Positions 42,615 through 52,472 of a DNA stretch of 64,000 bases are shown piece after piece; within the stretch, counting starts at the first letter, position 1; every line of letters begins with the position of its first letter. The DNA is from VAZQ01 sp035293945 (GTDB taxonomy: Bacteria; Pseudomonadota; Alphaproteobacteria; Rhizobiales; Xanthobacteraceae), in assembly GCA_035293945.1 (NCBI GenBank), contig DATGLV010000039.1, forward strand, positions 310,001 through 374,000. Direction: 5' to 3'. The notes under the pieces are model-generated. The model did not search any database and was not told where the DNA came from. It worked only from the letters and a program-made list of their open reading frames with translations. Position numbers and translations under genes: made by a program.

Positions 42615-43313
42615 TCAAATCTCCTTGAATCGATAGCCGACGCCGTACAGCGTTTCGATCATATCGAACTCATCGTCTGTGGATTTGAACTTCTTGCGCA
42701 ATCGCTTGATGTGGCTGTCGATGGTGCGGTCATCGACATAAACCTGGTCGTCATAGGCCGCGTCCATCAGGGCGTTGCGGCTCTTGACCACACCCGGGCG
42801 GCTCGCGAGCGCCTGCAAGATCAGAAACTCGGTGACGGTCAGCGTCACCGGCTCGTTCTTCCAAGTGCAGGTGTGCCGTTCCGGATCCATGCGCAAAAGA
42901 CCACGCTCCAGCACCTTGGTGTCGGGTTCCTTGGGAACGGCGCCGTCCTTCGGGGTCGAGCGGCGCAGCACCGCCTTGACGCGCTCGACCAGGAGCCGCT
43001 GCGAGAACGGTTTGCGGATGAAATCGTCGGCGCCCATCTTGAGCCCGAACAGCTCGTCGATCTCCTCGTCCTTGGAGGTGAGGAAGATCACCGGCATATC
43101 GGATTTCTGACGCAGCCGCCGCAGCGTCTCCATGCCGTCCATGCGCGGCATCTTGATATCGAGGATCGCGAGGTCCGGCGGGCTCGACTTGAAGCCGTCG
43201 AGCGCCGAGGCGCCGTCGGTGTAAGTCATGATGCGATAGCCCTCGGCCTCGAGTGCGATCGAGACTGAGGTCAGGATGTTGCGGTCGTCGTCAACGAGAG
43301 CGATGGTTGGCAT
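42615..43313 (-). CDS. chvI: Response regulator ChvI (OmpR family)
   Basis: 232 residues from ATG 43313. The receiver domain (1-118) has the acidic pocket DDD (8-10), phosphorylated Asp52 (LAILDIKMP) and Lys in IRKPFS. The winged-helix domain (about 135-230) has DRTIDSHIKRLRKKFK for DNA contact and VGYRFKEI at the end. It is the partner of ChvG and a master regulator of the envelope in rhizobia. In this group the chvI-chvG pair lies next to pckA, and pckA does lie 1.7 kb upstream on the other strand. Confidence 0.97.
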   Translation of the reverse strand: MPTIALVDDDRNILTSVSIALEAEGYRIMTYTDGASALDGFKSSPPDLAILDIKMPRMDGMETLRRLRQKSDMPVIFLTSKDEEIDELFGLKMGADDFIRKPFSQRLLVERVKAVLRRSTPKDGAVPKEPDTKVLERGLLRMDPERHTCTWKNEPVTLTVTEFLILQALASRPGVVKSRNALMDAAYDDQVYVDDRTIDSHIKRLRKKFKSTDDEFDMIETLYGVGYRFKEI

Positions 43314-43697
43314 GAAGCCCCTGTTCCCTGACGGGTCACCCAGTGCAGCCAGTGCAGCGGATTTGACGTTCCCACCAGCATCACGGCGAGTCGTTCGTAG
43401 AAACATCAAATTCAAAGCCGCACTAGAAACTTAACCAGTTCTTGAAAGCCCATAAAGCTGGGCCGAAGTGTGACTATTCCTCGTCAAAGCCGTGATTCGT
43501 TTGAGGATTTGCCCCCCGTATAGCGGTCTATGCCGCTCCATGCCATGGTTATCTTGCCGCGGGTGGGAGGGGCGCGGCGCCGGTTGCCAATGCGCCTCAA
43601 ACCGGACACGCTGCGGAGCCGGACCCAACGATCTCGCGCAGCCCAGTTTTTGCGCGCGGCTCCTGAAGATTGATCCGTCTGCCAGCCGGAGGCCACC

Positions 43698-44423
43698 ATG
43701 CAGCCTACAGCCAATTTCGATCCGAAGACCGCCACCAAGAAGCTTCTGCGCGAGGGCCGCTCGGGCGCGCTCGCGACCTTGATGCCCGGTTCCGGCGATC
43801 CCTATTGTTCGCTGGTGAACGTCGCGACTGCGACCGACGGGTCGCCGCTCTTGCTGATCTCTCGCCTTGCCGTCCATACCAAGAACGTTCTCGCCGATCC
43901 ACGCGTCTCGATCATGATCGACGAGCGCAAGGAGGGCGATCCGCTGCAAGGCGGCCGCATCATGTTGATGGGGACGGCCGCTGTGACCGACGACCCCATT
44001 GCGCGCCGTCGGTATCTCGCACGCCAGCCGGAAGCGGAGGGGTTCGCCTCCTTTGCCGACTTCAGCTTCTACCAGATGACCCTCAAGGCGATACACCTAG
44101 TGGCAGGGTTCGGTCGCATCGTCGATCTCAAGCCGGCCGACGTGCTCACCGCGACCGAGGATGCCGGCGAACTGGTTACGGCCGAGCCCGAAGTGGTGGC
44201 ACATATGAACAAGGATCACGCCGAGGCCTGCCGTCTCTATGCGACCAAGATCCTGGGCGCGCCCGATGGCGTCTGGCGGTGCGTCGGCTGCGATCCCGAG
44301 GGGCTCGAGCTGCAGCTTGATCGCACCGCCTTGCGGCTGCCGTTTCCCAAGCGCATCACCACGCCCGCCATGCTGCGCGACGTACTCAAGGATCTGGCCG
44401 GTCAGGCGCGCGCGGCCGCATAG
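43698..44423 (+). CDS. HugZ/pyridoxamine-5'-phosphate-oxidase-like haem-utilisation family protein
   Basis: 241 residues. The N-terminal split-barrel (10-150) has GALATLMPGSGDPYCSLVNVA, VHTKNVLADPRVSIMID and a GRIMLMGTAAV strand, typical of flavin- or haem-binding PNPOx-like proteins. The C-terminal DUF2470-type domain (about 160-238) contains VVAHMNKDHAEACRLYA, the segment that carries haem-binding residues in HugZ. The family includes haem-degrading enzymes; whether this one cleaves haem is not shown. Divergent from chvI, 384 bases away. Confidence 0.87.
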   Translation: MQPTANFDPKTATKKLLREGRSGALATLMPGSGDPYCSLVNVATATDGSPLLLISRLAVHTKNVLADPRVSIMIDERKEGDPLQGGRIMLMGTAAVTDDPIARRRYLARQPEAEGFASFADFSFYQMTLKAIHLVAGFGRIVDLKPADVLTATEDAGELVTAEPEVVAHMNKDHAEACRLYATKILGAPDGVWRCVGCDPEGLELQLDRTALRLPFPKRITTPAMLRDVLKDLAGQARAAA

Positions 44424-44454
44424 AGGATTTGCGCCAACAAGATTGCCCTCCGAT

Positions 44455-44716
44455 CATGGCGCCGGTGCTGAAGGTCCGCATCGTCGGTGCTTGTGGGCCT
44501 TCGGCGGCCGGCTTGCGCAATCGTAGGCGAAGTCCTACGGGACAAGGTTCCTATCGGTCGGTTGACGCCGCGCTTGAGCTTGCCATCATCTATCTGGATT
44601 TGGCTGACGGCCGCGCGTTGGTTGAAGGGATCGCGAAATTCGATGTGGCGCCGCGCGAGCGCGGCCCGTTCGCGCTATCGGGCGTCAAGCGCTTGGTGGA
44701 GATCAGCCATCCGTGA
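44455..44716 (+). CDS. Possible small hypothetical protein
   Basis: A frame open from at least 44429 and starting at an ATG near 44456 encodes about 86 residues: APVLKVRIVGACGPSAAGL, SYRSVDAALELAIIYLDLAD, KFDVAPRERGPFALSG and a final VKRLVEISHP. The middle reads protein-like, but no ribosome binding site stands out and no family is recognised. It lies in the pckA upstream region, and may be a remnant or not a gene. Confidence 0.25.
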
Positions 44717-44912
44717 ATAGGGCTGATCGTGCTATCAATCGTGGCTTGACCCGAGACCCAGCAGCGGGCACCGCCGATGACGTGCCCTGCTTTCAGGCAT
44801 CGAGTTGAAGCAGCCGGTATTCCGAAACGGCGACGCTTAGCGCTTTGCTGCGAAGCAATAATGACATGTTGCGCCGCCCATTAACCGAACCAGACGGGCC
44901 TTCCTTTTGACC

Positions 44913-44941
44913 TTGGCAGGCTGTTTGATGGCCACTATAGG
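44913..44941 (+). promoter_or_regulatory. Candidate sigma-70-type promoter of pckA
   Basis: TTGGCA (44913-44918) and TATAGG (44936-44941) are separated by 17 bases, close to consensus. Transcription would begin near 44948, giving a leader of about 110 bases before the GTG start at 45058. Confidence 0.5.
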
Positions 44942-45057
44942 TTCGCCCCATATGCGCAGACGCTATAATGCGGTCGGTCAGGCGGGCGATAAGCGGCGGC
45001 ACATTGGCAAAATCTAAAGTGTTCCGGCGTCAGCCGGACGGCGAGGCGGAGGTTGTT

Positions 45058-46671
<1,614 letters not shown>

Positions 46672-46695
46672 CTTCGACCGTTGCTTCAAGCACGA

Positions 46696-46737
46696 GAGGG
46701 CGGCCACCGGACTGATCCGGTGACCGCCTCTTCTTTT
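46696..46737 (+). terminator. Rho-independent terminator of pckA
   Basis: GAGGGCGGCCACCGG (46696-46710), loop ACTGAT, CCGGTGACCGCCTC (46717-46730), then TTCTTTT. The stem has one bulge and one mismatch and begins 25 bases after the pckA stop. It may also serve the convergent gene ending at 46761. Confidence 0.9.
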
Positions 46738-46760
46738 CCCCTCTGGCTCTCGTGTTGGTT

Positions 46761-48503
46761 TCAGCCCTGACGCGGCCCTAACCGATCAAACCGCGCCTTC
46801 TGTTCGTCGGAAAGCGAGTCGTAGAACTTCGCCAGCGCCGGCTGCACTGTATCCAGCGCCTGCTCCATCGAGCGGAGCCGCGTCTCCATGGCGGCGAGGC
46901 GTCCGGTCGGCGTCAAGGGTTGCTCGCTCGGCGTGCAACTCTTGGCCAGCAGGTCCGCGGCCTGGCCGGTCGCCGCATTCAGATCGTTGAGCGCGGCCTC
47001 CTGCGCATCGCTCGGATGCAGAAGCTGCTCGATCCGCCTGGTCGGCAGGTTGGTGATCTGCTTGGCCGATCCGCCGCAGCTTTGCGCCAGATTGAGCTGC
47101 TGCGATTTGTTGCTGATCTTCGGCTCACCCTCGGCGTCGAGCGCGATGAAGCGTTCTTTCTGCTCGTCGCTGAGTGATTGATAAAACGCCTCCAGCGCCG
47201 GGCGTACGATCTGCACCGCCTGCAACATGACGTCGATGCGTTGGCGCATCGCCGCCAGGCGTCCCGTCGGCGTCGCCGGAACATCGATCGGACAATTGGA
47301 TTTGAGCAGGTCCACGGCTTTTTGTGTTGCGTCGCGCAGGCTGTCGAGCAGGGACCGCTGCTGGTCCGTCGGCATCACCTGATCGGCGATCCGCTCGATC
47401 GGAAAATCGGTCAGTCCGGTCGCCTGACCGCTGCACACTTGCGCGGTGCTGGTGGCGGTGGGGCCGGTCGTTACGCCCCTAGGGATGCCGCGCCCCGCTG
47501 ACCCGACGACCGCGCCATAACCATACGCGGACGCGTCCGGCGCGTAGGCGCCGAAGATGCCGTCGTAGACGTCGTCATACGCATACGGCCAGAACGTATC
47601 GACCCCGTAGGGCCAGAACACGTAGTCGACGAAATCCCAATACGCATAGGGCCAGAACACTGGTCCGCCCCAGCCGATGACGATGCCGCGGAAGAATCCA
47701 CGCCGGTGGTCACGATGGTCGCGGTCAAAGCGGCCTTCAAACGTGTTGCGCGCCATCGCCCGCAGCGCCGGATCGCGCGAATTGCGCGCCTCAGCGAAGG
47801 CCTGATTGTGCAACACCGGCTTGGCATGACCTTCATAGATACGCGAGCGTTCCTGGGCGCGGGCCTGCTGGTTCTGTTCGTTCGGCCCATTGCGGCCGCG
47901 GATGCCCCTCTCGTTCGATGCGTTCTGGTTCGCGTTATTGGGCGTCGTCCCCCGGTTGTTGCGAGCCGCCGACGTGTTGTTGGGCCGGTTCGTGTTTGCC
48001 ACGTTGGGCGCCGTCGTGCCGTGCCGCGCCAGTTCATGCCCGCCTATGACATTCGTTCTGCCACGCGTGCCGATCTCCTCGTGACGGTTGGTCGACGTCA
48101 GGGCGTTCGCATGCCGGTTCTCACGCGCGAGCGTCGACCGCGCCTCCCGCGAGGTGGCGATGTGCGGGGTCGCCACGTGCGGCGTCACGTTGCGGGTCTC
48201 GACGTGGCGAGGCTGGAAACGTTGGGCCGCGAAATGCTGCGTCTCCACATGGGCAGGTGCGGCAATGTGTGCGGGTGCGGAGAAATGCGGCTGAGGTGCG
48301 GCTGCGTGGAAAGCGGGGGCCGGCGCGGAAAAGTGCGGAGCCGCCGCCGGCGCGGCATGGAAGCCGCCGCCACCGCCGCCGCCACCTCCTCCACCGCCGC
48401 CTCTCCTTTGTTCGGCCAGGGCGTTCGTAGCCAACGCGGAAGCCACCAATACGGGCAGGATCAGCGCAAGCGCTGTTGCACTGCGAAGATGGATCGGACG
48501 CAT
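46761..48503 (-). CDS. Exported low-complexity protein with two tandem LTXXQ/Spy-like domains
   Basis: 580 residues from ATG 48503, with a signal peptide ending NALA. A run of about 13 Gly is followed by a long Ala/His/Pro-rich stretch (APAAAPHFSAPAP, HVETQHFAAQRF), an Asn/Arg-rich stretch, and an aromatic WPYAYWDFVDYVFWPYG segment. Two copies of a helical domain end the protein, each with a Cys near the start, TPTGRLAAM and a closing FY-x-SLSDEQK motif (about 380-470 and 485-575). LTXXQ proteins are related to the periplasmic chaperones Spy/CpxP. The tandem arrangement and disordered N-terminus suggest envelope stress protection, which is inference. Confidence 0.85.
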   Translation of the reverse strand: MRPIHLRSATALALILPVLVASALATNALAEQRRGGGGGGGGGGGGGFHAAPAAAPHFSAPAPAFHAAAPQPHFSAPAHIAAPAHVETQHFAAQRFQPRHVETRNVTPHVATPHIATSREARSTLARENRHANALTSTNRHEEIGTRGRTNVIGGHELARHGTTAPNVANTNRPNNTSAARNNRGTTPNNANQNASNERGIRGRNGPNEQNQQARAQERSRIYEGHAKPVLHNQAFAEARNSRDPALRAMARNTFEGRFDRDHRDHRRGFFRGIVIGWGGPVFWPYAYWDFVDYVFWPYGVDTFWPYAYDDVYDGIFGAYAPDASAYGYGAVVGSAGRGIPRGVTTGPTATSTAQVCSGQATGLTDFPIERIADQVMPTDQQRSLLDSLRDATQKAVDLLKSNCPIDVPATPTGRLAAMRQRIDVMLQAVQIVRPALEAFYQSLSDEQKERFIALDAEGEPKISNKSQQLNLAQSCGGSAKQITNLPTRRIEQLLHPSDAQEAALNDLNAATGQAADLLAKSCTPSEQPLTPTGRLAAMETRLRSMEQALDTVQPALAKFYDSLSDEQKARFDRLGPRQG

Positions 48504-48723
48504 CGCCGTCACTCCCAAAATTTGTCTCAGGATTTGTTGCATCAACAACGCGCGAGCGACGTTTTGGTTGCTCGCCGACAGTAGCGCGGGGCGGCTGAAC
48601 TCGCTGTGAATGCAGCGCAGCGCCTCTCGTTCATGTCGATGAACTATATGAACGCACTGCAGAGCTCTTGATCTGGCTCAATTGCGAGAGCTAACACCAG
48701 TGCGCTCAATTGGGTCGGTATCG

Positions 48724-49809
48724 ATGCAGATTCTGGTGGTTGGGGCGGGCGTCGTCGGGCTTGCGGTGGCGCGCGCAGCGGCGCTCGCCGGCGCCGACGT
48801 CGTGGTGGCGGAGAAAGCCGGCGCGATCGGCACCGGCATTTCATCCCGCAATAGCGAGGTGATCCATGCCGGCATCTACTATCCGACCGGCTCGGTGCGC
48901 GCGCGGTTGTGCGCGCCCGGACGTCGCAGGCTTTATGATTTTTGCGCCACGCACGGTGTGCCGCACCGCAAGTGCGGCAAGCTGATCGTCGCAACCCGCG
49001 CCGCCGAGATCCCGGCGCTCGAGGCCTTGGCCGCACAAGGAAGCCGCAACGGTGTCGAGGGCCTCCAATTGATCGATGGTGCGGCCGCACGCTGCTTGGA
49101 GCCTGCGCTCTCCTGCGCGGCCGCGCTCAGCTCGCCCGAAACCGGGATAATCGACAGCCATGCCTTCATGCTGGCGCTGCGCGGAGACCTGGAAGACCAC
49201 GGCGGCGGCATTGCGTTCAACACCAGGATCGAGCGCCTGACGCGGGCGGGCGGCGGCTGGAGAGCAAGTTTCGGGGGCGGCGTGGAGGAGGCGGAGTTTG
49301 ATGCGGTGGTCAACGCGGCCGGTCTGGGCGCCCAGCAGCTCGGCGCTGCGACCGAAGGCTATGAGCGCACGCCATGCCTTGGGCTCGCCAAGGGCAATTA
49401 TTTCGCCTTTGCGGGCTCCCCGGTGTTCTCGCGCCTCATCTATCCGGTGCCGGTGCCTGGCGGCCTCGGCGTGCACGTCACGCTCGACCTCGCCGGTCGC
49501 ATGCGCTTCGGTCCTGACGTGCAGTGGATAGAAGCCGAGAACTATGACGTCGATGCCTCGCGCGCTGATGCCTTCTATGCACGCATCCGCGAGTATTGGC
49601 CGGATTTGCCGGACGGTTCACTCCTGCCCGACTATGCGGGCATCCGTCCCAAGCTGACCGGGCCGGGCGAGCCTGCGGCGGACTTCATGATCGATACGCC
49701 GAAGGATCACGGCCTCATCGGCCTCGTCCATCTGTTCGGCATCGAGTCCCCGGGGCTGACCTGCGCGCTCGTCCTAGCCGAGGAGGTCGTGTCTTATCTG
49801 GTGAGCTGA
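48724..49809 (+). CDS. FAD-dependent oxidoreductase, L-2-hydroxyglutarate dehydrogenase/DAO-like
   Basis: 361 residues from ATG 48724. The FAD-binding motif VVGAGVVGLAVARAAALAGA starts at residue 5, followed by SSRNSEVIHAGIYYPTGSVRA, a segment characteristic of the LhgO/YgaF group, and a C-terminal GLIGLVHLFGIESPGLT that closes over the flavin. It oxidises a 2-hydroxyacid or amine and passes electrons to quinone or oxygen. Its last 16 bases overlap the end of the convergent DUF2865 gene. The substrate is inferred only. Confidence 0.9.
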   Translation: MQILVVGAGVVGLAVARAAALAGADVVVAEKAGAIGTGISSRNSEVIHAGIYYPTGSVRARLCAPGRRRLYDFCATHGVPHRKCGKLIVATRAAEIPALEALAAQGSRNGVEGLQLIDGAAARCLEPALSCAAALSSPETGIIDSHAFMLALRGDLEDHGGGIAFNTRIERLTRAGGGWRASFGGGVEEAEFDAVVNAAGLGAQQLGAATEGYERTPCLGLAKGNYFAFAGSPVFSRLIYPVPVPGGLGVHVTLDLAGRMRFGPDVQWIEAENYDVDASRADAFYARIREYWPDLPDGSLLPDYAGIRPKLTGPGEPAADFMIDTPKDHGLIGLVHLFGIESPGLTCALVLAEEVVSYLVS

Positions 49810-50555
49810 GCCTGACGGTCGCTGCTGTCGCGCCCCGCAGGCGTGGCGTTGTCGTATTTCGCCGCGCCCGCTCCTTCGCTTGTCGAGCGGATCGGCGTTT
49901 GCGCCAGCTGACGACGTGTGTCTGGCGACAGATTGGTTGCGGAAGCGACGGGCGTGAAGTTGCTGCCCCGCTTTTGACTGCCGCTATAGGCAACGAAGCC
50001 GTCGTCAGTCGCGACCACATCGCCCTGGCGGAGCGTGGGATCATCCGCCGCCTTCATGTTGACGAGACCGAACGCATCCTTGCCATTGCAGGTGCATCCC
50101 GGAACCACCTTGGTCCGATAGGCGAACGCACTGCCGAGGTCCGTATAGCGCGAGCCGTCATGGGCGACCGCGTGCTCGATGCTGCTGCCGGCGAAGATCT
50201 TGGTGCGGGCGGCCGGGCAGAACGCGTTGCAGATCTCGACCGGGGTCGCGGCGTTGCGCTGGATCGGGAAGAAGCGGCCGTCGCACAAGCGCACGCAATA
50301 GGAGACGGCCGGACCGGACTCGACGCGCGGCGCACCGTCCGCAGGCTTTGCGGGCGGCGCCTGGGCCTGCGGGTCCGCATAAGCGCTCACGGTCTGCGAA
50401 GGCGCGGGGCGCTGGACGCCGCCGAAGAATATGTCGAACAGACCCTCTGCGGCCGCCGGAGCCGGAAATGCGGCGATGGCGCAGCCGCCCCACACGCTCA
50501 CGAATGCGGCGCGGAGGCCTGTCGCGAGATGAGAATTGCATCGGGATTTCAACAC
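49794..50555 (-). CDS. Exported DUF2865 protein
   Basis: 253 residues from GTG 50555, chosen because GGGGAG lies six bases upstream and an N-terminal signal (about 1-38, ending AAA) follows. The conserved region has SYCVRLCDGRFFPIQRNAA, ICNAFCPAARTKIF and a late VPGCTCNG, a Cys pattern suggesting disulfides, as in DUF2865 proteins of Rhizobiales. Function is unknown. The gene converges with the FAD oxidoreductase and overlaps it by 16 bases. Confidence 0.85.
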   Translation of the reverse strand: MLKSRCNSHLATGLRAAFVSVWGGCAIAAFPAPAAAEGLFDIFFGGVQRPAPSQTVSAYADPQAQAPPAKPADGAPRVESGPAVSYCVRLCDGRFFPIQRNAATPVEICNAFCPAARTKIFAGSSIEHAVAHDGSRYTDLGSAFAYRTKVVPGCTCNGKDAFGLVNMKAADDPTLRQGDVVATDDGFVAYSGSQKRGSNFTPVASATNLSPDTRRQLAQTPIRSTSEGAGAAKYDNATPAGRDSSDRQAQLTR

Positions 50556-50689
50556 GGTGCGCTCCCCTGATCCCGTCAGCGCTGCCCGGTTGGCGCTTTT
50601 GCGCAATCCAGGCCCTTGAGTTGTTGCTCTTGGCCTATTAGTCGCCTTGCGCAGGCAAAAGGTTCAAGAAGGGTTAAAGGAGCTCTTGA

Positions 50690-51142
50690 ATGGCGGCCGT
50701 TCGCTTCATCAATCCGGAGGGTTTGGTTCGCCCTCAGGCATATACCCAGGTCGTCGAGGTCCTGGCCCCCGCGGGGATAGTCCATGTTTCGGGCCAGCTC
50801 GGCACAACCGCCGACGGCAAGCTCGTGAGCCGAGACTTTCGTGCTCAGGCCGAGCAGGTGTTCGCGAACATTGAGACGGCGCTCGCCTCGGTCGGGGCAA
50901 AGTTTGCACATGTCGTCAAGATCAGCAGCTTTCTCACTGACATGGCGCATCTGCCGATCCTGCGCGAGGTGCGTGCGGGCAAGCTCAATGCGGCGGCGCT
51001 GCCGGCCTCAACCACCATCGAGGTGTCGGGCTTCGCTTTGGCGGGCGCGCTATTGGAAATCGAGGTGATTGCCGTGCTGCCGAGCGGGGCGCGGCGGAAG
51101 GCACCCCTCCGCAAGCTCAAGGCGCGACGAACAAGAAGGTGA
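50690..51142 (+). CDS. RidA/YjgF-family protein, cytosolic
   Basis: 150 residues with AAAGGAG before the ATG and no signal peptide. RidA landmarks are PQAYTQVVEVLAPAGIVHVSG, FANIETALASVGAKFAHVVKI and a C-terminal LLEIEVIAVLPSG. The substrate-binding Arg of active deaminases is again not obvious (LPASTTIEV). A basic tail (RRKAPLRKLKARRTRR) extends beyond the usual end and overlaps the convergent antiporter gene by 26 bases. Members of this subfamily often have unknown roles. Confidence 0.9.
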   Translation: MAAVRFINPEGLVRPQAYTQVVEVLAPAGIVHVSGQLGTTADGKLVSRDFRAQAEQVFANIETALASVGAKFAHVVKISSFLTDMAHLPILREVRAGKLNAAALPASTTIEVSGFALAGALLEIEVIAVLPSGARRKAPLRKLKARRTRR

Positions 51143-52472
51143 CGAGGCCGAAAATCGGCAGCAGCACTGCTCCAGACCACAGCATGAAGCCAAGGAAGCT
51201 CGGCATCTTGACGCCGCGCTCGCAGGCGATCGCGTAGATCATCAGGTTGGGCGCGTTGCCGATATAGGTCAGCGCCCCCATATAGGCCGCCCCCATGGAG
51301 ATCGCGGCGAGCGTCGTGGCGAGCGGTCCCATCAGCGTGGCCGGATCGCCGCCGGCGAGCTCGAAGAACACGAGATAGGTCGGCGCATTGTCCAGCACTG
51401 CGGACAGCATGCCGGCAAGCCAGAAATAGGCGACGTCGTTTGGCATGCCGTTGTTGCTCGTGGCTGCAAGCACCCAAGCGAACGCGCCCGCGCGGCCCGC
51501 CTGCAGCATGGCGATCACCGGGATGACGCAGGCAAAGATGCCGGCGAACAGGATCGCCACTTCGGCGATCGGTTCCCAGGTGAAGCCGTTTGCCTCGCGG
51601 TGCTCGTTCGGGGTGAGCGCAAGCGACAGGACTGCGACGAACACCAGGAAGCCGTCGCGGCTGAGGTTCTGCAGTTCGAGCCGGGTGCCGTACACGTCGA
51701 AATGCATGTCCGGTTGCCAGGTCGCGGAAACCAGGATCGCGCCTACGATTGCGCCGATCAGCAGGAAATTGATCCCGCCGCGCAATCGCAGGTGCAGCGG
51801 CGGCTGTGTCTCTCCGACCAGGCTGATGCGCCGATCCTTGAGGTAGAGGAAGCTCTCCACGATCACGAAGACGAGCAGCACAAGCAGGGCGGTTACCGCA
51901 GTTGGCGCGAGGAGATGTCGCGCGGTCCAGAAGAAATCGACGCCGTGCAGAAAGCCGACGAACAGGGGCGGATTGCCGAGAGGGGTCAGCGATCCGCCGA
52001 TATTGGCGGCAAGAAAGATGAAGAACACGATCACATGCGCATTGTGCAGCCGCGCCGCGTTGGCGCGCAGCAGCGGCCGGATCAGGATCATGGCCGCGCC
52101 AGTGGTGCCGACCACGCTCGCCATGATGGTGCCGAGCGCGAGCAGGGCGGTGTTGGTCAGCGGCGTGCCGCGCAGATTGCCGGTCACCAGGATGCCGCCG
52201 GCCACCACATAGAGCGCGAACAACAGCACGATGAAGCTCAGATAATCGAGGAGCATCGTGTGCAGGAGCGCTGCGAGCGCGGTCGGCACGTCATAAAGAG
52301 CGGCGATCGGAACGATCGCCAGCGCCGCCCACACGAAGGCGAGCTTGCCGTAATTGTGCTCCCAGAACCGCCGCGCGACGAGCGGCGCGATCGCAATGGT
52401 CAGGAGGATGCCGGCAAACGGCAGCGCCCACGGCCAGGTGAGCGTGGTGCCGTCAAGCGGCGCGCCCGTCAA
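51117..52472 (-). CDS. NhaD-type sodium/proton antiporter family protein
   Basis: 451 residues from TTG 52472; the TTG overlaps the polA stop as TTGA, and CGAGG stands upstream (a TTG at 52487 is also in frame). About 11 to 12 membrane helices are present, with LFALYVVAGGILVTG, SVVGTTGAAMILIRP, FIFLAANIGGSLTPLGNPPLF and LDNAPTYLVFF, the signatures of the NhaD/ArsB ion transporter superfamily. It should exchange Na+ for H+ in the inner membrane. The four-base overlap with polA suggests coupled translation, an unusual partner. Confidence 0.9.
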   Translation of the reverse strand: MTGAPLDGTTLTWPWALPFAGILLTIAIAPLVARRFWEHNYGKLAFVWAALAIVPIAALYDVPTALAALLHTMLLDYLSFIVLLFALYVVAGGILVTGNLRGTPLTNTALLALGTIMASVVGTTGAAMILIRPLLRANAARLHNAHVIVFFIFLAANIGGSLTPLGNPPLFVGFLHGVDFFWTARHLLAPTAVTALLVLLVFVIVESFLYLKDRRISLVGETQPPLHLRLRGGINFLLIGAIVGAILVSATWQPDMHFDVYGTRLELQNLSRDGFLVFVAVLSLALTPNEHREANGFTWEPIAEVAILFAGIFACVIPVIAMLQAGRAGAFAWVLAATSNNGMPNDVAYFWLAGMLSAVLDNAPTYLVFFELAGGDPATLMGPLATTLAAISMGAAYMGALTYIGNAPNLMIYAIACERGVKMPSFLGFMLWSGAVLLPIFGLVTFLFVAP

